Assembly: GCF_035605935.1 (NCBI RefSeq) | Contig: NZ_DATNGK010000169.1 | Coordinates: 19,030 to 83,029 of the forward strand | DNA length: 64,000 nt | Direction of reading: 5' to 3' | Origin: Actinocrinis sp035605935 | GTDB taxonomy: Bacteria > Actinomycetota > Actinomycetes > Streptomycetales > Catenulisporaceae | Shown here: positions 1-8,472 of the stretch, piece by piece | Numbering within the stretch: position 1 is the first letter of the stretch | Layout: each line of letters begins with the position of its first letter | The notes under the pieces: model-generated | Databases searched by the model: none | Seen by the model: the letters and a program-made list of their open reading frames with translations, nothing else | Told to the model about the DNA's origin: nothing | Made by a program: the position numbers and the translations under genes

Positions 1-501
1 CTGGCGCAGCTTGCCGGCGATGACGCCCATCGCGCGGCCGACGACCTCGATCTCCTCCGGAGACATCAGGTCTATGAACAGCTCGCGCACGTCGTCCACG
101 TGTCCGGGAGCGGCCGAGCGCATCAGCGCCCAGCCCTGCTCGGTGATGACCGCGAACGCGCCGCGCCGGTCCGAGGGGCAGTCCTGCCTTTCGACGAGCC
201 CGGACTTCTCCATGCGGCCGATCTGGTGCGAGAGCCGGCTCTTCGACAGCGAGGTGCGGTTGGCCAGCTCGGTCATCCGCAGCTTGCCTTCCGCCGACTC
301 GGAGAGCTCCACCAGCACCTGATAGTCGGTCAGGTTCAGGTCGTGCCGATCGTGCAGCCGGTCCTCGAGCTGCGCCGGAAGCAACCGCATGACTTCGAGC
401 CAGGCGCGCCAGGTCTGCTGCTCGGCGTCGGACAGCCAGCGCGGCTCGGCGACCGTGGCCGCCGTGCCGCCCGCTGCGGTACGCGTGTCTTCCAGGCTCA
501 T
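1..501 (-). CDS. MarR-family transcriptional regulator (C-terminal end cut by window edge)
   Basis: The frame is open from the ATG at 499-501 to the left edge, giving 167 residues without a stop. The translation has the MarR winged-helix layout: an N-terminal helix around 'WRAWLEVMRLLPAQLED', a recognition region with 'MTELANRTSLSKSRLSHQI' (about residues 77-95) and a wing reading 'CPSDRRGAFAVITEQG'. It is expected to be a cytoplasmic dimeric DNA-binding protein. It lies 39 bp downstream of a DUF2127 gene on the same strand, and a small palindrome sits between them, which suggests autoregulation. The ligand and target genes cannot be read from the sequence. Confidence 0.85.
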   Translation of the reverse strand, partial: MSLEDTRTAAGGTAATVAEPRWLSDAEQQTWRAWLEVMRLLPAQLEDRLHDRHDLNLTDYQVLVELSESAEGKLRMTELANRTSLSKSRLSHQIGRMEKSGLVERQDCPSDRRGAFAVITEQGWALMRSAAPGHVDDVRELFIDLMSPEEIEVVGRAMGVIAGKLRQ

Positions 502-521
502 GTCTCCATGATACCTTGCAG

Positions 522-532
522 TAGTTGAACTA
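522..532. promoter_or_regulatory. candidate MarR operator (11-bp palindrome)
   Basis: TAGTT-G-AACTA is a perfect palindrome about a single central base, 21-31 bp upstream of the MarR start codon. TAGTTnAACTA-like sites are common for MarR-family repressors. Assignment to this regulator is inferred from position only. Confidence 0.4.
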
Positions 533-540
533 TGAACATT

Positions 541-1443
541 TTATTCGCTGGAAGGATGTACCGCCGCGCGCTCTCGGCTCGGCGAGTCCGCTCCAGCCTC
601 GCTGATCTCGCCGGTCTGCGTTTCGACGTCGGCGACGGCCGCAGGTGCGGCGGTAGTCAGCGCCTCCTCGGCGGCCCGATCCGGCATCTCGCCCGCCGCC
701 TTCTCGATCTCCAGCAGCGATTCGCTGTGCAGTTCCCGTTCGGCTGCGGCCTTTCCGCCACGCAGCCCGAACAACCGCTTCGACAGCAACAGGTACAGCA
801 CGGCGACCACGTTGAGGGCAAAGGTGGCGATCTTGAACGCGGACTGCTTGCTGATGATCTCGTGGATCTCGATCGGCAGGAACGCGGCGGTGGCCACCAC
901 GGCGAAGTACTCGCCCCAGCGTTTGGCCAGCCACAGGCCGACCGCCTCGATCAGTTCGATCACCGCGTAGGCGGCCAGCAGGAGCGCGACGACGGTGAGA
1001 GTGGAGTGTTTGTAGTTGAAGGACTTGCGGATCGTGTCGACGATCGAGGAATGATCCAGGTCGTAGCCCCAGTGCGTGGCCAGCGGCCTGAACAGGGTGA
1101 GGTCCTTCTCGAACAGCTGCGACAGCGCGCCCTGCGAGTTCTCGAACCGCCACACCGCGTAGGCCGCCGCGCCGACCAGGAAGAAGCGGAACACCCGCTC
1201 GACCGCGAGCAGCCGCATGATCAGCAGCGAACGCAGCGCCTTGCCGCGCGGAACCACCGGGGCGTCGGTCGCCGGGCCGGTCGCCTTCGGCGTCTCAAGC
1301 ACGAAGTCGCCGCACCGCAGGCAGCGCCAAGCCGGCCCGAGCGCCGTCTCGGCCTTGATCCGGTCGCGGTACTCCGGTTCGACGGGCTCGTAGAGGACGT
1401 GCCCCCGCCGCGCGCAATGGCGCCTGTTCCAATCCATGGCCAC
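541..1443 (-). CDS. DUF2127-type predicted membrane protein
   Basis: A 300-residue protein. The N-terminal 60 residues carry a small zinc-ribbon-like stretch (CARRGH... and CLRCGDF), followed by a hydrophobic core typical of DUF2127: helices near 'FRFFLVGAAAYAVW', 'LTVVALLLAAYAVIELIEAVGLW', 'YFAVVATAAFLPIEIHEII' and 'FALNVVAVLYLLL'. The C-terminal 70 residues are acidic, Ala/Glu-rich and probably disordered. A second in-frame ATG lies two codons downstream (1437). No enzymatic function is known for the family. It is divergent from the DUF3817 gene to its right. Confidence 0.75.
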   Translation of the reverse strand: MAMDWNRRHCARRGHVLYEPVEPEYRDRIKAETALGPAWRCLRCGDFVLETPKATGPATDAPVVPRGKALRSLLIMRLLAVERVFRFFLVGAAAYAVWRFENSQGALSQLFEKDLTLFRPLATHWGYDLDHSSIVDTIRKSFNYKHSTLTVVALLLAAYAVIELIEAVGLWLAKRWGEYFAVVATAAFLPIEIHEIISKQSAFKIATFALNVVAVLYLLLSKRLFGLRGGKAAAERELHSESLLEIEKAAGEMPDRAAEEALTTAAPAAVADVETQTGEISEAGADSPSRERAAVHPSSE

Positions 1444-1595
1444 ACAGATTAGGTGCCGGGGCGCGGCTGTGACAGGAGTCTCGCCAAGCCGTGCACTTTT
1501 TCCCGACCAGCCGTCGGTAAGATGGTCTCGCGCAAGCCGCGCCTCCCGCTCTCAGCGCTGATCCGTCAAGGACGCTGAACTATCAAGGATCACCT

Positions 1596-1958
1596 ATGCC
1601 CGAAACGGCCACGATCATGAACAACACCGGCCAAAGGAACACGTTCAGCCGGTACTTCCTGCCGGTCTCGCTCGCCGAGGGCGCCTCCTTCCTCCTCCTG
1701 CTGTGCGTGGCCATGCCGCTTAAGTACGCGGCCGGCCTGCCGATCGCCGTGACGATCATGGGGACGATTCACGGCCTGCTGTTCATCGGCTACGTCCTGC
1801 TGGCGCTCGACGGCTGGCGTCGGCAGCGCTGGAGCATCAAGCGCGTCGTCTGGGTGCTGGTGATGTCCGTCCTGCCGACCGGGGCGTTCTTCGCCGAGCG
1901 CTCGGTACGTGCCGAGCTGTCGCAGCCCATCACCGCTCCCGAGCCGGTCGCCGCCTAA
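1596..1958 (+). CDS. DUF3817-family small integral membrane protein
   Basis: A 120-residue protein preceded by AAGGA (1584-1588), 7 bp before the ATG. The sequence 'FLPVSLAEGASFLLLLCVAMPLKY', then 'GTIHGLLFIGYVLLALDGW', then 'VVWVLVMSVLPTGAFFAE' gives three membrane segments and matches the DUF3817 pattern, with a conserved Glu in helix 1 and 'GxxHGLLF' in helix 2. Function unknown. It stands alone between divergent DUF2127 and ilvD, 177 bp upstream of the latter. Confidence 0.8.
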   Translation: MPETATIMNNTGQRNTFSRYFLPVSLAEGASFLLLLCVAMPLKYAAGLPIAVTIMGTIHGLLFIGYVLLALDGWRRQRWSIKRVVWVLVMSVLPTGAFFAERSVRAELSQPITAPEPVAA

Positions 1959-2135
1959 CGTTCCCCCGGCCGCCGCTCCCGCTGTCCGCTCCGCTCCAGG
2001 TTTCCACCACCGGCGCGCAACACACCGTCCCAATCCTTGGGATGCCTGGTCCGCGCCCCGGACCGGGTGGGAGGATATTCCCCGCGAGTAACAAGCGGAA
2101 TCGGCGTACGACGAGCGACAGGCAAGGAGCCGACC

Positions 2136-4001
2136 ATGCCGGCATTGCGGTCACGCACCTCGACTCACGGACGGAACATGGCCGGCGCGCGGGCGCTGTG
2201 GCGGGCCACCGGCATGGCCGAGTCGGACTTCGGCAAACCGATCGTCGCGATCGCCAACTCGTTCACCCAGTTCGTGCCGGGCCACGTGCACCTGCGCAAC
2301 GTCGGCGAGATCGTGGCCGAGTCGGTTGTCGGCGCCGGGGGTGTGGCCAAGGAGTTCAACACGATCGCGGTCGACGACGGCATCGCGATGGGCCACGGCG
2401 GCATGCTCTATTCGCTGCCTTCCCGCGAGCTGATCGCCGACGCGGTCGAGTACATGGTCAATGCGCACTGCGCCGACGCGCTGGTGTGCATCTCCAACTG
2501 CGACAAGATCACCCCCGGCATGCTGATGGCCGCGCTGCGCCTCAACATCCCGACCGTGTTCGTCTCCGGCGGACCGATGGAGGCCGGGCAGGCGCACATC
2601 CGCGACGGCGTGGCCTACGACAAGCTCGACCTGATCGACGCCATGTCGGCGGCCGCGGACGAGAACGTGTCCGACGACACCCTCGACACCATCGAGCGCT
2701 CCGCCTGTCCGACCTGCGGCTCCTGCTCCGGGATGTTCACCGCGAACTCGATGAACTGCCTGGTCGAAGCGCTCGGCCTCGGGCTGCCCGGCAATGGCTC
2801 GACCCTGGCCACGCACGCCAAGCGGCGCGCCCTGTTCGAGCGGGCCGGATCCCTGGTCATCGAGCTGGCCAAGCGTTACTACGAGCAGGACGACGAGTCG
2901 GTCCTGCCGCGCGCGATCGCCACTCCCGCCGCGTTCGGCAACGCGATGGCGCTCGATGTGGCGATGGGCGGCTCGACGAACACCGTGCTGCACCTGCTGG
3001 CCGCCGCGCAGGAGGCCGGGGTCGGTTTCGGGCTCAAGGAGATCGACGCGACCAGCCGCCGGGTGCCGTGCATCGCGAAGGTGGCCCCGAACAAGGCCTC
3101 GCTGAGTAAGACGTATTACATGGAGGACGTGCACCGGGCCGGCGGCATCCCGGCGATCCTCGGTGAGCTGAACCGGGGCGGATTGCTCGACGATTCGGTG
3201 CACGCGGTGCACTCCCCGACCCTGACCGCCTGGTTGAACCAGTGGGACGTGCGCGGCGGCAAGGCCGACGACGAGGCATTCGAGCTCTTCCACGCGGCGC
3301 CGGGCGGCGTGCGCACGACGGAGCCGTTCTCCACGGAGAACCGCTGGTCCTCGCTGGACACCGATGGGGAGAACGGCTGCATCCGCGCCGTCCCGCACGC
3401 CTACACCAAGGACGGCGGCCTGGCAGTGCTCTGGGGCAACATCGCGGCCGACGGCGCGGTGGTGAAGACGGCGGGCGTCGCCGAGTCGATCTGGAGCTTC
3501 CGCGGCCCGGCGCGCGTGTTCGAGTCGCAGGAGCAGGCGGTCGAGGCGATCATGGGCAACCAGATCGTCGCGGGCGATGTGGTGGTCATCCGCTACGAGG
3601 GCCCGAAGGGCGGGCCGGGCATGCAGGAGATGCTGTACCCGACCGCGTTCCTCAAGGGCAAGGGCCTCGGCGCGAAGTGCGCGCTGATCACCGATGGCCG
3701 GTTCTCCGGCGGGACCTCGGGTCTCTCGATCGGCCACGTCTCCCCCGAGGCGGCGGCCGGCGGCATGATCGCGCTGGTCGAGGAGGGCGACGAGATCGCG
3801 ATCGACATCCGGGACCGCTCGATCACGCTGGATGTGCCCGACGAGGTGCTGGCCGCCCGTCGCGCCGCGCTGGAGGCCGGGAACGGCTACCGCCCGGCCG
3901 ACCGTGACCGCCCGATCTCGCTGGCGCTCAAGGCGTACGCGCTGCTGGCCACCTCGGCGGCGACCGGAGCCGTGCGCGACCGGGCGCTGCTCGAAGGCTG
4001 A
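2136..4001 (+). CDS. ilvD: dihydroxy-acid dehydratase
   Basis: 621 residues, the usual IlvD length. It dehydrates 2,3-dihydroxy-isovalerate and 2,3-dihydroxy-3-methylvalerate to the 2-keto acids in valine/isoleucine synthesis. The Fe-S and Mg sites are visible as 'NCDKITPGM' (about 121-129) and 'CPTCGSCSGMF' (about 193-203), with 'DGRFSGGTSG' near the C-terminus. The open frame extends 33 codons further upstream, but the ATG at 2136 has AAGGAG (2124-2129) at good spacing and matches family N-termini ('LRSRTSTHGRNMAGARALWR'). It is monocistronic or weakly linked to the MarR gene 58 bp downstream. Its valine-pathway role fits a neighbourhood rich in branched acyl-CoA genes, although no other ilv gene is present. 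Confidence 0.97.
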   Translation: MPALRSRTSTHGRNMAGARALWRATGMAESDFGKPIVAIANSFTQFVPGHVHLRNVGEIVAESVVGAGGVAKEFNTIAVDDGIAMGHGGMLYSLPSRELIADAVEYMVNAHCADALVCISNCDKITPGMLMAALRLNIPTVFVSGGPMEAGQAHIRDGVAYDKLDLIDAMSAAADENVSDDTLDTIERSACPTCGSCSGMFTANSMNCLVEALGLGLPGNGSTLATHAKRRALFERAGSLVIELAKRYYEQDDESVLPRAIATPAAFGNAMALDVAMGGSTNTVLHLLAAAQEAGVGFGLKEIDATSRRVPCIAKVAPNKASLSKTYYMEDVHRAGGIPAILGELNRGGLLDDSVHAVHSPTLTAWLNQWDVRGGKADDEAFELFHAAPGGVRTTEPFSTENRWSSLDTDGENGCIRAVPHAYTKDGGLAVLWGNIAADGAVVKTAGVAESIWSFRGPARVFESQEQAVEAIMGNQIVAGDVVVIRYEGPKGGPGMQEMLYPTAFLKGKGLGAKCALITDGRFSGGTSGLSIGHVSPEAAAGGMIALVEEGDEIAIDIRDRSITLDVPDEVLAARRAALEAGNGYRPADRDRPISLALKAYALLATSAATGAVRDRALLEG

Positions 4002-4059
4002 GTCAGGCCGCACGCGACCTACGAGGCGCGCGGCCACCTGCAAGGAGAAAGACGGTCCG

Positions 4060-4617
4060 ATGCCGAACCAGGCCAGCCAGGGTGGCCGCCTGCCCTTCGA
4101 TCCGGTCGAGCGGGCCTTTTCGTTGTGGCAGCAGCGCTGGGGCACGTCTACCTCGATGCTCGCGGTGACCTCGCTGATGCGCGCGCATCAGCTGGTGCTC
4201 GCCGAGGTGGACGCGATCGTCAAGCCCTACGATCTGACCTTCGCCAGATACGAGGCGCTGGTGCTGCTCACCTTCAGCCGGCGCGGTTCGCTGCCGCTCT
4301 CGAAGATCGGCGAGCGGCTCCAGGTGCATCCGACCTCGGTGACCAACATCGTGGACCGGCTGACCAAGTCGGGCCTGGTCGCGCGCAAGCCCAACCCGGA
4401 GGACGGCCGCGGCGTGCTCGCCGAGATCACGCCCGACGGCCGGGTGGTGGTGGAGAAGGCGACGGCCGACCTGATGGCCGCTCAGTTCGGCCTGGACGCG
4501 CTGGACTCGGACCAGCACCGTGCGCTGTTCGAGACGCTGCGCACGCTGCGCCTCGCCGCCGGCGATTTCACCGAGACGGACCTCACCGACGCCGGCATCA
4601 CCGAATCGGGCGAGTAA
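4060..4617 (+). CDS. MarR-family transcriptional regulator
   Basis: 185 residues with a full MarR fold: an N-terminal dimerisation helix, 'LPLSKIGERLQVHPTSVTNIVDRLTKSGLVARK' as helix-turn-helix (about residues 83-115) and the wing 'PEDGRGVLAEITPDG'. The ATG at 4060 follows AAGGAG (4042-4047); the frame is open further upstream into ilvD without a better start. It ends 68 bp before icmA, in the same direction. A palindrome over the icmA start region is a plausible target, so local control of isobutyryl-CoA mutase is a reasonable inference. The inducer, perhaps an acyl-CoA, is unknown. Confidence 0.9.
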   Translation: MPNQASQGGRLPFDPVERAFSLWQQRWGTSTSMLAVTSLMRAHQLVLAEVDAIVKPYDLTFARYEALVLLTFSRRGSLPLSKIGERLQVHPTSVTNIVDRLTKSGLVARKPNPEDGRGVLAEITPDGRVVVEKATADLMAAQFGLDALDSDQHRALFETLRTLRLAAGDFTETDLTDAGITESGE

Positions 4618-4660
4618 CCACCGATCGAGCCCTCATCGACCGCGCCGCGTCGACAGATAT

Positions 4661-4676
4661 TAGGACGTCCTAGTAC
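4661..4676 (+). promoter_or_regulatory. icmA operator/promoter: palindrome overlapping a -10-like element
   Basis: TAGGAC-GTCCTA (4661-4672) is a perfect 12-bp palindrome. It runs into TAGTAC (4671-4676), a plausible -10 box, with the icmA ATG only 9 bp further on. No good Shine-Dalgarno sequence is seen, so the transcript may be leaderless or nearly so. A repressor bound here would block RNA polymerase. The upstream MarR protein is the first candidate. Confidence 0.5.
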
Positions 4677-4685
4677 TTTGGACGC

Positions 4686-6362
4686 ATGGATGACGCGAGC
4701 ATCGCGGCGGGCCGGGAGCGTTGGCAGGCGGCCTACGACAAGGCGGCGAAGACCGACCGAGACACCACCACCATCTCCGGCAACGAAACGGAGCCGGTCT
4801 ACGGCCCGCCTCCGGGCTCTGTCGTTCCCGGTTTCGAGCAGATCGGCTGGCCCGGCGACTATCCGTACACGCGAGGGCTGTACCCGACCGGCTATCGCGG
4901 GCGTCCGTGGACGATCCGCCAATTCGCCGGCTTCGGTAACGCCGCGCACACCAACGAGCGCTTCCGAGCCATCCTCGCTGCCGGCGGCGGCGGATTGTCC
5001 GTCGCGTTCGACATGCCGACGCTGATGGGCCGCGACTCGGACGACCCGCGCTCGCTCGGCGAGGTCGGGCACTGCGGCGTCGCGATCGACTCGGCCGCGG
5101 ACATGGACGTGCTGTTCGGCGGCATCCCGCTGGGCGATGTGACCACCTCGATGACGATCAGCGGACCGGCCGTCCCGGTGTTCTGCATGTACGTCGTCGC
5201 CGCGGAACGCCAGGGCGTCGAGATCGGCAAGCTCAACGGCACGTTGCAGACTGACATCTTCAAGGAGTACATCGCGCAGAAGGAGTGGCTGTTCCCGCCG
5301 GAGCCGCACCTTCGCCTCATCGGCGACCTGATGGAGTACTGCGCGCAGGGCATCCCCGCGTACAAGCCGCTCTCGGTCTCCGGCTATCACATCCGCGAGG
5401 CGGGATCCACGGCGGCGCAGGAACTGGCCTACACGCTGGCGGACGGGTTCGGCTATGTGGAACTCGGGCTCTCCCGCGGCCTGGACATCGACGTCTTCGC
5501 CCCGGGCCTCTCCTTCTTCTTCGACGCGCATATCGACTTCTTCGAGGAGATCGCGAAGTTCCGCGCGGCGCGCCGGATCTGGGCCCGCTGGCTGCGCGAC
5601 GTCTATGGCGCGAAGACGGCGAAGGCGCAGTGGCTGCGCTTCCACACTCAGACGGCAGGGGTCTCACTCACCGCGCAGCAGCCGGAGAACAACATCGTCC
5701 GCACCGCGATCGAGGCGCTGGCGGCCGTGCTCGGCGGCACCAACTCGCTGCACACCAACGCGCTCGACGAAGTGCTCGCGCTGCCCTCCGCTAAGGCGGC
5801 CGAGATCGCCGTGCGCACCCAGCAGGTCATCCTGGAGGAGACCGGTGCGGCGAACGTGGCCGACCCGCTCGGCGGCTCCTGGTACATCGAGGCGCTCACC
5901 GACCGGATGGAGGCCGAGGCGGAGGCGATCTTCCAGCAGATCAAGGACCTCGGGCGGGACGGTTCGGTGACCTCGGGTCTGCTGCGCGGCATCGACGAGG
6001 GCTACTTCACCGGCCAGATCGCAGAGGCCTCGTTCCAGTATCAGCGGGCCGTTGAGAAGGGTGAGAAGCGGATCGTCGGGGTCAACGCGCACACCGAGAC
6101 CATCGAGGCGCCGCTCGAAATCCTGCGCGTCTCGCACGAGGTCGAACTGGAGCAGAACCGGGTGCTCGCCGAGCGCCGCGCCAAGCGGGACGACGAGGCG
6201 GTGCGCTCGACGCTCGCCGTGTTGCGCGACGGTGCGACGAAGGAGGGCGTGAACCTGATTCCGCCGATGCTCGACGCGGTCCGCGCGGAGGCGACGCTCG
6301 GCGAGATCTGCGGCGTGCTCAAGGACGTCTACGGTACGTACACCGAGCCGGCCAGGTTCTGA
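4686..6362 (+). CDS. icmA: isobutyryl-CoA mutase large subunit
   Basis: 558 residues: the substrate-binding TIM-barrel half of the B12-dependent acyl-CoA mutases, without the C-terminal cobalamin-binding domain, as in two-subunit IcmA. It interconverts isobutyryl-CoA and n-butyryl-CoA with a separate small subunit, IcmB. The residues that separate this enzyme from methylmalonyl-CoA mutase are visible: Phe80 in 'TIRQFAGF' (Tyr in MCM) and Gln198 in 'EYIAQKEW' (Arg in MCM). Both occur at the same numbers as reported for S. cinnamonensis IcmA. No icmB is in the window; the chaperone MeaB is encoded at 29.2 kb. It follows a MarR gene and an operator-like palindrome, and ends at a strong bidirectional hairpin. 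Confidence 0.92.
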   Translation: MDDASIAAGRERWQAAYDKAAKTDRDTTTISGNETEPVYGPPPGSVVPGFEQIGWPGDYPYTRGLYPTGYRGRPWTIRQFAGFGNAAHTNERFRAILAAGGGGLSVAFDMPTLMGRDSDDPRSLGEVGHCGVAIDSAADMDVLFGGIPLGDVTTSMTISGPAVPVFCMYVVAAERQGVEIGKLNGTLQTDIFKEYIAQKEWLFPPEPHLRLIGDLMEYCAQGIPAYKPLSVSGYHIREAGSTAAQELAYTLADGFGYVELGLSRGLDIDVFAPGLSFFFDAHIDFFEEIAKFRAARRIWARWLRDVYGAKTAKAQWLRFHTQTAGVSLTAQQPENNIVRTAIEALAAVLGGTNSLHTNALDEVLALPSAKAAEIAVRTQQVILEETGAANVADPLGGSWYIEALTDRMEAEAEAIFQQIKDLGRDGSVTSGLLRGIDEGYFTGQIAEASFQYQRAVEKGEKRIVGVNAHTETIEAPLEILRVSHEVELEQNRVLAERRAKRDDEAVRSTLAVLRDGATKEGVNLIPPMLDAVRAEATLGEICGVLKDVYGTYTEPARF

Positions 6363-6393
6363 CGCTGCGCTAGATTCAGATTCCCGGCTAGCT

Positions 6394-6434
6394 GCCGATG
6401 CCCGGCCGCACGCTCAGCGCGGCCGGGCATCGGC
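6394..6434. terminator. bidirectional terminator between icmA and the MBL-fold gene
   Basis: A perfect 16-bp inverted repeat (6394-6409 with 6419-6434) around a 9-nt loop, ending two bases before the stop codon of the leftward gene. There is no U-tract, as is common in actinomycetes. It sits between convergent genes. Confidence 0.85.
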
Positions 6435-6435
6435 A

Positions 6436-7095
6436 TCAGAGCTCGAACGGCTGGCCGAGGGTCATCTTCGAGAACGGCGCGCCGGTACCCGGTCCCGCGC
6501 CCGGATTCTCGGACAGCAGCATGCCGAGGAAGTCGTTGCCGACCTGGCTGAGCATCGCGTCATGAATCGGCGAGACCCGGTTCGGCTTCAGCTCCCTGAC
6601 GTAGTCGATCAGGTCGCCGGTCCGCGTCCACGGGCCGTGCGAGGGAACGAGCAGCAGGTCGATCGGCACGTTCGGGTTGGTCAGCGCGTCGCCGGGATGA
6701 AAGACGCTGCCGCCGATCAGGAAGCCGGTGTTGCGGACGGTTGGGATGTCCCGGTGGATCGGGTCGTGCCACTCGCCGTAGCACTGAACTTCGATGCCGC
6801 CCGCCGTGAACGTGGATCCGTCGCCAACTACGTGCACGGTGGCCGGGGTGCCCTCGGCCTGGGCGGCGACCGAGCTGTTCGTCCACACCTCGATCTGCGG
6901 CTTCTTCGCCAGCGCGGCTCTGACCGCGTCTTCGGCGAGGTGGTCCAAGTGCTCGTGCGTGATGAGCACGCCGTCGGCATCATCGAGCGCTGCGGCGAGC
7001 GCCTGCTGCTCGCAGAAGACGCCTGGATCGACGACCAGCGTGTAGCCGTCCTGCTCGATGCGGAGCCCGGCGTGACCCAACCACGTGATCTGCAT
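6436..7095 (-). CDS. metallo-beta-lactamase-fold hydrolase (UlaG-like)
   Basis: 219 residues from the ATG at 7093-7095. 'ITWLGHAGLRIEQDGYTLVVDPG' at the N-terminus and the zinc motif 'THEHLDHL' (about 52-59), with a later His in 'CYGEWHDPIH', Asp in 'FHPGDAL' and His in 'SPIHDAML', match small UlaG/YcfU-like metal-dependent hydrolases. The substrate is not predictable. The frame is open further upstream, but that portion is Arg-rich and resembles no family N-terminus. It is probably the last gene of the leftward run starting at 9345, 50 bp after the preceding stop. Confidence 0.82.
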   Translation of the reverse strand: MQITWLGHAGLRIEQDGYTLVVDPGVFCEQQALAAALDDADGVLITHEHLDHLAEDAVRAALAKKPQIEVWTNSSVAAQAEGTPATVHVVGDGSTFTAGGIEVQCYGEWHDPIHRDIPTVRNTGFLIGGSVFHPGDALTNPNVPIDLLLVPSHGPWTRTGDLIDYVRELKPNRVSPIHDAMLSQVGNDFLGMLLSENPGAGPGTGAPFSKMTLGQPFEL

Positions 7096-7145
7096 GTCCG
7101 TCACTTTCTTTCGCGTTCGCCCTAAGGCCTGGTGCGGGAGTGACG

Positions 7146-7601
7146 CTAGCTCAGGAAGCGCTCCAGCGCCTCGCGGGCGCGGCCGCTTGACGCGGCCGTC
7201 TCGGCGAGCGCTCGGGCGAGCGTGTTGATCCACTCGTCCAGTCCCACCTGTTGCCGGGAGAGCACGATGCCGCGCACCTCCTTGCACACCTCACCGGTCA
7301 TCCGGCCGCGATCCATCCGCAGGCCGAGCCGCTGCTCGCCGAGTGCCACGTCGATGTTGGTGACCGCGCCCTCGCGGCCGGCCATCCGGTCCGCCATAGT
7401 CCGCTTGCGCTCGACCTGTACCGCGCCCGCCGGTAGCGAGTCGGCCAGCGTCACCGACAGCACCTTCGCGTACAGTTCCAGATCCGCGGTATCCCGGCGC
7501 AGCGCGGCCGCCAGCAGTTCGACGTCCATGCCGCGGTCCAAGCCGGCGCCGGCTCCGCTTTCGTCGGCGGGAACCAGCTCGTGTGATTCGTATTCAGCCA
7601 T
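7146..7601 (-). CDS. conserved hypothetical protein, co-transcribed with YbjQ-type genes
   Basis: 151 residues, soluble, with an acidic N-terminus and an alpha/beta-looking centre ('ELYAKVLSVTLADSLPAGAVQVERKRTMADRMAGR'). I do not recognise a family with certainty. Its ATG is 17 bp after the stop of the double-YbjQ gene, so it is very likely in the same operon and may work with those proteins. No signal peptide or membrane segment is visible. Confidence 0.7.
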   Translation of the reverse strand: MAEYESHELVPADESGAGAGLDRGMDVELLAAALRRDTADLELYAKVLSVTLADSLPAGAVQVERKRTMADRMAGREGAVTNIDVALGEQRLGLRMDRGRMTGEVCKEVRGIVLSRQQVGLDEWINTLARALAETAASSGRAREALERFLS

Positions 7602-7618
7602 GTCTTCCCGGTTCCGAC

Positions 7619-8470
7619 TCAGGCGTCGAGGCTCAGCACCATACTCGGGCGGTCGATCACGTGGTCCGCGCGCAGCGGCCGTACCGCGGTGCCGATGGCG
7701 AAGAACTCGGTGGTGTGCGAGCCCCAGGTATGCGAGTGCTGACGCAGCTGCACCGCGACGATGCCCTCAGCGTCCAGCGCCTCCGCCTCTGCCTGCATCC
7801 GGCTCATCGCCAGCTCGCGCGCGTCGTAGAGCGCCTGGGTGAACTGCTCGATCTCCACGTTCCGGCCCGCGTTCCCGACCACCTGGCCGAAGCGCTGGTG
7901 CGCGACGTGGTAGACGCAAGATCCCATCACCATATCAAGGGGCGCATACCCGGCCCGGATCAGGGTCCAGAAGTCCTGGCCGGAGAGGTCCGAGGTGAAC
8001 GGCTTGTTCTTGTTGTTGCGCCAGTGGCCGTGCTGTCCGGGGTCCGCGCCGTCCGCCTTGACCGCCGTGCCGACCGCGATGAATTCGGCGATGTCGTTGC
8101 CGAACTCCTTGAACTCCACGTCCAGCCGCACCCCGACGATGCCGTCCGCGCCCAGCGCGCTGGCCTCCGCCTCCATCCGGCTCATCGCCAGCTCGCGGGC
8201 GTGGTACATGGCCTGGGACAGGACGGTCATCTCCTGGTTCTTCGACCAGCGGCCCAACTGCAGGCCCACGTGGTAGATCGAGGAGCCGAGCACCAGGCCG
8301 AGCGGCCGGAACCCGGCCTCGCGCACCAGCAGGAACTCGTTCACCGTCAGGTCCGAGGTGAAGATCGAGCCCTGGCCGGGACGCAGCTGGGCGAGCCGGC
8401 GCATCGCGTCCTCGGGCACGCCCTGCGCGACCAGGTCCCCGGCCTCCTGCTGGATGGACTGATCGGTCAT
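7619..8470 (-). CDS. tandem YbjQ/DUF74-type heavy-metal-binding-like protein
   Basis: 283 residues containing two copies of the YbjQ-like fold. Each ends with a helix-strand motif: 'HARELAMSRMEAEASALGADGIVGVRLDV' in one and 'DARELAMSRMQAEAEALDAEGIVAVQLRQ' in the other (given in parts; see the region near residues 90-120 and 220-250). YbjQ proteins form pentamers and are of unclear function; the name 'heavy-metal binding' rests on fold similarity. The ATG at 8470 starts two bases after the stop of the upstream paralogue, so the two are translationally coupled. A TTG two codons earlier is possible. Confidence 0.8.
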   Translation of the reverse strand: MTDQSIQQEAGDLVAQGVPEDAMRRLAQLRPGQGSIFTSDLTVNEFLLVREAGFRPLGLVLGSSIYHVGLQLGRWSKNQEMTVLSQAMYHARELAMSRMEAEASALGADGIVGVRLDVEFKEFGNDIAEFIAVGTAVKADGADPGQHGHWRNNKNKPFTSDLSGQDFWTLIRAGYAPLDMVMGSCVYHVAHQRFGQVVGNAGRNVEIEQFTQALYDARELAMSRMQAEAEALDAEGIVAVQLRQHSHTWGSHTTEFFAIGTAVRPLRADHVIDRPSMVLSLDA

Positions 8471-8472
8471 CC

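Noticed and set aside
2151..4145. 664-residue minus-strand open frame opposite ilvD
   Set aside because: No family features; the opposite strand encodes a complete, motif-bearing IlvD.
4686..6362. Annotation as methylmalonyl-CoA mutase
   Set aside because: Phe80 and Gln198 replace the Tyr and Arg needed for the methylmalonyl carboxylate, and the B12 domain is absent, as in IcmA.
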